A stretch of 64,000 nt of DNA from Juglans regia (taxonomy: Eukaryota > Streptophyta > Magnoliopsida > Fagales > Juglandaceae), in contig NC_049901.1 of NCBI RefSeq assembly GCF_001411555.2, forward strand, positions 38,348,964 through 38,412,963. The letters are read 5' to 3'. Below, one piece after another: positions 57,181-64,000 of this stretch. Every line of letters begins with the position of its first letter. The first letter of the stretch is position 1. The position numbers and the translations under genes were made by a program. The notes beneath the pieces were generated by a model. That model was given only the letters and a program-made list of their open reading frames with translations. It searched no databases and was not told the DNA's origin.

Positions 57181-58690
57181 TCAAATTAGCCCACCCCTTT
57201 TGGTTCCCCAATGAGGTAACTTCTTCAGGCTACCATTGGGGCAGTCTGCTATCTCACTGTGATAGGAGTCGAGGTAAGTTCTTAGGGCCACCTCGAACGC
57301 AAAACCTGCTCTCCTCTACGAGAGGGATAAGGCCTCCTTTAGGCCAATCTTTCCCTGTTGAGTCCTGCAGGGAGGTAAGTCGTTCAGGCAGTATGTTACT
57401 GAACCCTCTCTCGCTCATTGAAATCATAGGAAAAGGTAACATTTTGGGTCAAGCTGGTGCTAGACCCACTCTTCACTCGTAGTGGAGGTCAATGTAAGTT
57501 TTCGAGTTGCCGCAAGAGCCAAACCCACTCTCCTCCTCGGGGGAGACAAAGTAACCTTTTAGGTCTACCTTTCCCCTTATATCCGGCAAATATATAAGTT
57601 TTTCGAGCAATTTGTCACTATACTTGCTCCCTCCTGTCGACATTTAAAAGGAAGGTATAGTTTCTGATTTCAGGTAGCTAAGGACTAACCTGCATCCGAG
57701 GTGGCAATATGTGACACAACTCGTTAATCCAACATGAACACGACACGATAAAAGCCGCTTAGGGTTTAGCCTTAACGGGTTCGGGTCAAAACGGGTTGAC
57801 CCGTTAAGATACGATTGCTTAACGGGTTGATAACAAGTCAATTCGTTTTGACCCGTTATGACACGTTAAGAAAGTTAAAGTTACAATTATACCCTTATAC
57901 CTAAAAATAAAACTGTTGGGATTTTAATTTCGATATTTTTATTGTTTGGATTGTAATTTCGAACTTGTAATTAATTTTATATTTTTTATAAATATTAAAA
58001 TTTTAACATTTATATAAAATTATGTTAAACTTAACTAGGTTAAATAGGTTAATTTTGGGTCTGTTCAACCCATTTACATAAATGAATCAAAACGGGTTGA
58101 CACGATACAACCCTTTATGTTAATGAGTCATGTTAGGGTTTGAGATTTTGACATAATAAGCTTAACGAGTCAGGTTAAGGTTGACCCATATAGTATAATA
58201 TATATGTCTTAACACAACACGAACACAATCTGTCAACATGATTTGACACCCATAACTTGCACTCCATCGCAGGAGTAGCAAGGAAACCTTAAGGCCTACT
58301 TTTCCCTATGATATCCTGAGAGGAGGTAAGTTCGGATAACGAGTTGGCTAACCGCTCTTCGCCATGTAATTGTTGGGTCAGACTGGTGCTAATCCCACTC
58401 TTCGTTATAACAGAGGTCAGGATAATTTATTCGAAAGGGCCGTGAGGCCAGTCCTGCTCTCCTCTAATGGAGGGATAAGACAACCCTTGGGCCGACCTTT
58501 CCCTATAATGTCCTGCGGGGAGGTGATTTCAGGCAGTTTGAGACTGGACCCACACCTGCTTATTAGAGTCCGCAAGGAAGGTAAATTTTCATCTTTGGGT
58601 TGCCAAAGGCTGATCCGCACTCCACCGCTGGAGGGATAAGGCAATTCTTAGGCATGTCTTTCCCTATGGTACCCCGTGGGGAGGTAATCT
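57181..58690. repeat. Degenerate tandem repeats of the Tat-type element
   Basis: Recurring words about 140-170 bases apart: CCTTTCCCTATGATGTCCTG, GGGGAGGTAAGT, ACTCTCCTCTAATGGAGGGA. Roughly eight units, diverged, split by an hAT-like insertion at 57696. Tandem arrays between pol and the 3' LTR are typical of Tat-lineage elements and a known source of satellites. Confidence 0.7.
57696..58254. mobile_element. hAT-like element inside the tandem repeats
   Basis: Left end CCGAGGTGGCAATATGTGAC, right end in reverse complement TATGGGTGTCAAATCATG. Flanks ACCTGCAT (57688-57695) and ACTTGCAC (58255-58262) match 6 of 8; removing the element restores a repeat unit (compare ATCCGCACTCCACCGCTGGA near 58614). 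ACGGGTT and GGGTCAAAACGG words crowd both ends. Confidence 0.72.
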
Positions 58691-58979
58691 ATTGATGATC
58701 TTGTTGTCGTAGATTTCGTTAGCCACACTTTTTATTAATGGCGCCTTACTAGTAATATGAAAGCGTGGAGCAGATATTTTGCGTTATCCTGAGAAGTCAC
58801 GTTTTTATTAAATAAAAAGGAAAGTACAACCTAGACAAAGAGGTGTTACAAAATTAAAAGACACAGAATCCCGGTTTGGGATGTCTTCATTCATCTTTCT
58901 CTTCAAAGCTTTGCACCATCCCTTCCTCCATCAAAACTGGCAGGGCAAGTTGTAGATAGAGGCCTGCCGTAGTTTCTTC

Positions 58980-59370
58980 GGTGGTGCCCGGCCTATTCTA
59001 TTATGTTAGTGCAGTCCGAGGCGGGCCCCCATCCTTCTACTTTAACTCCTAGACGTTGTATTCTCTTGCTGATTCCTGCTCTACTCAGACTTCCCCCACT
59101 CCATAGGGAGTTGGGAACTCCATTTTGAGGTAGTATGTCAATGTGACAACCCTTAAGCTATTGAGAGTGGGCCCCCCGATGATGGCATTTGATGCCGATG
59201 GAGTTTCACCACTAGGAAGTCGACCATAACAGGGGTTGTGCAGGGGCTACTCCCCATAAGGATGGATAGCGTGTTGGTTCCCACCAGTTGGACAATGCTT
59301 CCAGAGAAGTCTTTTAAGGGCATGAGGGTGGGCATCAGCCAGAAGGCCTTAGTACCCATCTTGGCAAAAG
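58980..59370 (-). pseudogene. Retroviral-type aspartic protease trace
   Basis: Minus strand: LKDFSGSIVQLVGTNTLSIL, MGSSPCTTPVMVDFLVV, then after frame changes HLKMKFPT-like residues. This is the region of Tat-type gag-pol around the protease/RT linker where PxGxI..L and MVDFLVV occur; the catalytic D(T/S)G was not seen. Beyond it the element jumps to the tandem repeats, so RT onward is deleted. Confidence 0.5.
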
Positions 59371-59779
59371 CTCCCCAGAAAGGATGTCTGTGGAACTCTT
59401 GTTATCAATAAGGATCTTGAGGCTGGTGAAGTTTGTGACAAGCATTGTGACCACTAGGGTGTCTTCATAAGGGTACAGGACCCATTCTTCATCAGCCTCC
59501 TTAAATGCGATTTTCTGAGTAAGGCCACCCCTTCGTTGAAGGCGGGATGATACTCAGTCAAGTATACCTTGTAGTATCGGGTCTGTCTGGCATGTGCTTT
59601 CCTATTCGAACCCTCCAGCTATGGTTCGAATTTCTCCAAGGGGGCTTGCTACCTTGGTGTCGAATGGGTGCAACCTGGCGGTGGTTCCCATATCGCTAGC
59701 TATAGTTGAGGGCTATTGGCCCGTCTGTTCCGGTTGCCTCGATCCCGACTCCTTTCTCTCGATCTTCCCCTTCTCTCTT

Positions 59780-60732
59780 GCTCCTATCTTCTGGTCAGGG
59801 AGTGGTGGTGTTTCTGCTGTTCAGCGTATTCCTTCCTTCCTCCCGGGGAGAACAGTCTTTGATATTGTGTGAGGTGGACCAATGGTACGGAACATGGGCC
59901 GGTCGTACCATGGTCCAGATCCTTTTGCCGGGACTTCTTCTCACTACTTCTCCTGGGAGCCCTTCTCCCCTTTCTCATAGGGCTGGGCCTTGGTTGGGGC
60001 CTTCTCCTTCCTCTCTACACGGTCCACTTCCTTCTTTCGTGGCTCCGCCAATGCCCGGAAAGTGTCTTCCACTTTGATGAAGTTGTCGGCCTAGTCTATG
60101 AATTCTCACAATGTCACGGGAGGCCGTTTGGCTAGCTCTGCCATAAACTAGGAGCGTGGCCAGGCCCCTCCCAGGAGCGCCACCAAGGTTATCTTCTCGT
60201 ATTGGTCGTCGGTGGTCATGCACTCTTTATTGAACCGAGCTAAGTAGGTCTTCAGACTATCATCCTCTGTTTGCTTAATAGTGAGGAGGTACGCTGCCGG
60301 ACGCCACCTCCTTCGACTAGACATGAACTGGGTGTTAGGAATAGCCTGGCCAACTCGCTGAAGCTGTCCACCCATCCAGGTGCCAATGACCTGAACCATA
60401 CACGTCCCGACCCCTTCAGGGTCAGTGGAAATGCCATGCAAGATATTTTCTCAAGGAAGCCATGCAATGTCATGTGAGCCCTAAAGGTTTACAAGTGCTC
60501 AAGGGGGTCCCTTCCTCTATCATACATCTCCATAACAAGGATTCTAAACTTTGGTGGCAAAGGAACGGCCATTACTTCCTCGGTATAGGGTAGACCCGTG
60601 CTCGTGAGCAACTTGTCTACCATTGATGACGTACCCACTTTCCTTGCTATTTCCTCGTATTTCCTTTTGAAGCTACGGAGCTCATCCTGCATGTTTTTTC
60701 TGCTCCTCAACCTTGTTAAGTCCTGCATGCGA
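59780..60732 (-). pseudogene. Gypsy/Tat gag
   Basis: Minus strand with three or more frameshifts: QDELRSFKRKYEEIARKVG (coiled coil), VMAVPLPPKFRILVMEMYDR, RDPLEHL, AHMTLHGFLEKISCMAFPLT, KGSGRVWFRSLAPGWVDSFS, ELARLFLT, KTYLARFNKECMTTDDQYEK, ITLVALLGGAWPRSLFMAEL, then a basic tail KEKAPTKAQP-like. This is the Retrotrans_gag domain of plant Tat-type Gypsy elements. Confidence 0.82.
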
Positions 60733-60973
60733 TCCTATGTGCTCAGTATCGCTGGATCTTGCCCCACTGTCTTGCTCCCTTTGAGGTTTTTTTAGTTCCT
60801 CATTCTCTTTACGGAGTGTTTTTACTTCGCCAGTTAGTTTCGTCACTCACTCCTCCATAATTTTCAACCTGCACACTTTTGAACCAAGCTCTGACAACTC
60901 ACGTCTTTGAATACGGGCCTGCACAACGTAGAAAAGACTATGGCTTTGAGAGGGCGGCCTTGGGGCCAAGTAA

Positions 60974-61514
60974 CCTCCGATGCCAAATATAGTAAATATT
61001 CTTTGAAAGTAGCAAATAAGTAAGTGAATCTAGGGATCAGAGAGAGTATTCTCGTACCTGGGATCTACTATTTATACTACAGGTCTGAGGAGCAGATCGT
61101 GCCTTCTTTCATGAAGTTCTTGTTCCCCGTACTATTCCTTTTGTTAGAGTCTTTAAATACGGCGTGGCTCTGTGATGGCATCATTAATGTGGCGTGTTGT
61201 ACAGGTGGCAGAACCATTAATGCGACGTGGTTCTCCAACATCCTCCTCTCAGCCTGCCTTCCTTCTGGTCCGTTCATGTTTTCTCTGTCACTAGATCATT
61301 GGTTCCTCATATATCACGCCTAATGTGCGGGCGGATACTTGAGGACTGGACACTACTCGAGAGGTCTTCAGATCGAAGAGTCTCATCTCCTGCAACACTA
61401 TCCCTCCTATAGGTCATATATAGAGGAGCCTCCTAGTGGACCGGGTTAATGGCTTTTTGCTCCAGGCTAGGCTTGATAGGGCCTTTTGGGCCTTGTGGGG
61501 AAAATCCCCTTACA
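60974..61514 (-). repeat. 5' LTR of the Tat-type element
   Basis: Right copy on the plus strand, collinear with 52290-52830. It ends AAATCCCCTTACA; its other end has decayed from TG to CC. Confidence 0.83.
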
Positions 61515-62242
61515 AGGTGGGTACAGAAGACCACATTCGTCTATATTATCACTTAACTGATACTCATTGTTCAAATAGTTCAGTTTTAGATCCCTACCAT
61601 GTAAGGATAAGACACAATGATTGTCAAGAAATATGGAGTGTATTTCATCTAGGATATGGATATTGGCTGCCTGTGCCACCTCCTCAATGAACAATGTTAA
61701 GGGTGAGTATTAAATGTGTCTACCAAATTTGCACACTAGTATAAATGAACTTTTTTTTCTTGAATTATTTTTTAAACATCCTTAACCATTAGGAAAATTT
61801 TTTTTTACTAATAATCACTTTCTTAACCATTAAAAGCATAAATAAATAAATAGTATATGAGTTGGTGCATATTTGGTGGGCATATTTAGTGGTCATATTT
61901 AGTGGTCATACTATCATTTTCCACTCTTCAATATGCAAATGGAAATACTTGCGAATGTAAATTTAGGCTATGTTTGGATATTGAGTTGATTTCAGATGAT
62001 CTGAGTTAATATGTAAATATAAAAATATTTTGTTGATCTCATTAAAATGTATTTGAATATAAATAAGTTGAGATATGTGTTTGAATATATGAAGTGGGTT
62101 GAAATGAGTTTTAACTTTTTATGAGAAGTTTAAAAAATAATGAATTTCATTAATGATTGGTTTGAAGTGAATTGAAGTGATTTTATCTTCCAAACTAATA
62201 TTTTTCCATCTAGCTTTGTCATCTTATCCTTTGGTTTTTAGT
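61515..62242. other. Spacer with a Tourist-like MITE
   Basis: Bases 61515-61690 hold an open plus-strand frame without recognisable motifs. About 61969-62198 is a MITE with GGCTATGTTTGGATATTGAG at the left and, in reverse complement, TTAGTTTGGAAGATAAAA at the right, possible TTA duplication; same family as 45243..45385. Confidence 0.5.
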
Positions 62243-62793
62243 TAGGGGTGTACAGGAACCGTGGGAATTGCCCGAGAACCGATCAAACGGGCCGCCGGAG
62301 GGCGGAACCGACAAGGATTGGTCGACAGGTGAAAGGATTTGAGGGAAAATTGATATCGACGGTTCTACGTCAATTTGAACCACTGGGAAACCATTGAACC
62401 GGCCAATCCGATCTATTTTCTTTAAATATATGTATATAAAATGGTGTTGTTTCACTCATTTGAGTGTAATGACGTCGTTTTAGGACCTGGAAGTTAAAAA
62501 AAAAATAATAGAACGGCGTCGTTTGACTTTTAAGCCAAACGGTGCCCTTTTTAAATGGATTAATAACCCTCATTCTTCTTCTTCCTCGCGTCTTCTTCTT
62601 CCTTAGCTCCTCCTCCTTCACAAAAGACAAAGACGGTAGACTGAAGACTGCATCGACGCACGTCGAGACCAATATGATCAATTCTCTCTCCCCAATCGAT
62701 CAGTTTCGGCCGGTTCAATAGACTCATGGCAAACGTCAGTGGAGTCTCGGTTTGGCACTAAAACCGACGCCGATCCATCGATGTACAACCCTA
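62243..62793. mobile_element. hAT-like element with gene-like centre
   Basis: Left end TAGGGGTGTACAGGAACC, right end in reverse complement TAGGGTTGTACATCGATGG. Words GAACCGG and CGGCCGGTTC lie inside. The centre holds GACGTCGTTTTAGG and GGCGTCGTTTGAC. No 8-bp duplication was found, so the ends rest on the terminal repeat alone. Confidence 0.6.
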
Positions 62794-63222
62794 CTTGCAA
62801 TTTCATAGTTTGTTTGACATTGTTGTACGGAGATATATTGTTAGAAAATGGTGATGACCTTATCATGGAAGTTACCCAAGCCTTTTGTAAATAAAAAAAA
62901 AAATTATTTTAGCTTCAAATAGATCCCACGTCCCATAAAAAGTAAATAGACAAATATTTTAACGAGTATATTAGATTGTAAAATTATTTTTATTATAAAA
63001 TAGATCTAATATAGCATATGAAGTCATATTAGTTTATGAAATTATTTTTATAGAATCTTTTTATAGTTGTAATACTTCTCTTGTCAAAAACACAGGTAGC
63101 GATACAACTGGAAAGATACCAACTAGATTTTGAATCTTTGATCTTCACTCAATGTCAAATTTGTGCATACTTTGGAGTAACCTTTTCCAAAATTGACTTC
63201 CTTGTGAGAGGTTGCCATAATC
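62794..63222. other. Spacer with a dispersed repeat
   Basis: 62935-63083 repeats 35098-35225 (TAGATCTAATATAGCATATG, AAATTATTTTTATAG) and is probably an unclassified MITE. No gene seen. Confidence 0.45.
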
Positions 63223-63989
63223 TAAAGTACGGGCATACAATTTTCGATCCGGACCAGAAAAATCGACTGAACAGAAAACTATGCTGGTCAGTTTTGGTCC
63301 CACAAAATTGTGGACCAAAGAAATGTGGTCCGGTCCTGAGGTCTATAAATTTTGGATCGGATCGGATTGGACCGGACCAGTTCGAACTATATATATATTT
63401 AAAATATTTTTAATAATTTAATGTATTATTTTTATATAGTAATTATATAAGTTAATGATATAATTTCCATCTAATTTATTATCATTGATCATATAAAATA
63501 TAAAATAATATATACTATCAATTAATAATAAATCATAAATCATATGACAATTTTTGTCATTACATGTAAATAGTTAATACATCATACATTCATACATATT
63601 CTACTATTTATACTTAATTAAAGTATAATTAAGTATTTTTTTTAAATATCTAAGTTGCAATCAATCATGAATAATCTATGTACAATGAAATTATTTAATA
63701 TTCATTAACCATATATAAAATATATGACATTATTAATAATTATGCATACTAAAGAATAAAGTGTAAATTAGTAAGTAGTAACTATCAACATCATTAATAT
63801 AATTATAGTTAAATATTTTTTTAATAAGTTAGTTACATAATATACATCAATAATTCACTTAATTTAAATTTTAATAGTTTAAATAATTTTTTTATTAATT
63901 TATTTACAAAAGATGAAATAAAATAATAAAATAATTAGGCCAAAATGAACGGACTAGACCGATAACTACCAATCCAGTCCTGTCCCTAT
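63223..63989. mobile_element. hAT-like element with GGACCGG words at the window edge
   Basis: Left end TAAAGTACGGGCATAC, degenerate. GGTCCGGTCC at about 63327 and GGATCGGATCGGATTGGACC at about 63354 face GACCGATAAC and CCAGTCCTGTCCCTA near 63957-63989. AT-rich centre. Same word family as 2929..4468. Boundaries and duplication are unresolved. Confidence 0.55.
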
Positions 63990-64000
63990 AGGTATTCAGT

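Larger units (their letters stand above)
52290..61514 (-). mobile_element. Defective Gypsy element of Tat type
   Basis: Two collinear 541-base LTRs (52290-52830 and 60974-61514) bound it; in minus orientation they start TGTAAGRGGATTTTCCCC. Gag and a protease trace lie on the minus strand next to the right LTR, followed by a degenerate tandem-repeat block and an opposite-strand coding region next to the left LTR. That order (gag-pol, tandem repeats, extra antisense ORF, LTR) is known for the Tat lineage (Ogre, Grande, Retand types). Reverse transcriptase, RNase H and integrase are not seen, so this is a deleted derivative. Flanking 5-mers AGTAG and AGGTG are not a convincing duplication. Confidence 0.75.

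Noticed and set aside
52285..61519. AGTAG/AGGTG as target duplication of the Tat-type element
   Set aside because: Only 3 of 5 bases agree; not above chance.
61436..61690. 84-codon plus-strand frame across the right LTR end
   Set aside because: It starts inside the LTR and runs into flank, so it is not a natural coding unit.
62235..62801. 8-bp duplication around the hAT-like element at 62243
   Set aside because: TTTTTAGT and CTTGCAAT do not match; only the terminal repeats support the element.

Overview
The window is nuclear DNA of a flowering plant, very probably a woody eudicot. The reasons are an AP2/ERF DREB gene, a spliced GT47 glycosyltransferase gene with GT-AG introns, plant-type retrotransposons (Copia, Gypsy/Tat, L1-like LINE, TRIM) and CACTA, MULE, hAT-like and Tourist-like DNA elements. 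A Fagales tree (walnut, hickory or oak type) is my guess from the repeat style; nothing in the window proves it. There are no prokaryotic features: no operons, no CRISPR, no tRNA or rRNA genes that I can see.

Only two genes look functional. A DREB-type transcription factor starts at 423 on the minus strand and runs off the left edge. A four-exon exostosin-family (GT47) glycosyltransferase lies at 47573..50362, minus strand, with an open 655-codon reading frame. A third gene, an alpha/beta-hydrolase, survives as a pseudogene whose halves now point in opposite directions (24876..26644 minus; 18540..21460 plus).

Layout: 1-10 kb is the DREB 5' flank and MITE-rich AT-rich DNA. 10.9-13.8 kb is a CACTA-like element with another element inside. 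14.9-18.5 kb is a solo Gypsy LTR (minus) with a Copia remnant. 18.5-26.6 kb is the broken hydrolase, interrupted by an hAT-like element and by a TRIM that itself carries a rearranged Copia element. 26.9-30.5 kb is a second solo Gypsy LTR with an hAT-like insert. 30.5-35.5 kb holds retrotransposon debris, including a Gypsy gag. 35.5-47.0 kb is one LINE insertion with a 12-bp target duplication, containing a third solo Gypsy LTR (with a truncated Copia inside), a MULE carrying a kinase fragment, two hAT-like elements and two MITEs. 47.6-50.4 kb is the GT47 gene. 52.3-61.5 kb is a defective Gypsy element of Tat type with gag on the minus strand, a tandem-repeat block and an opposite-strand coding remnant. 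61.5-64 kb is more MITE and hAT-like DNA.

The best observation is the hydrolase locus. The Gypsy LTR at 14931..18539 is flanked by TATCA and AATAT; the TRIM at 22024..24875 is flanked by TGATA and ATATT. These are exchanged, reverse-complementary 5-bp target sites, the footprint of an inversion of the segment between the two elements, and that inversion explains why the hydrolase exon stops at 24876 on one strand and resumes at 18540 on the other. I found no convincing undescribed gene system; what is new here is structural.
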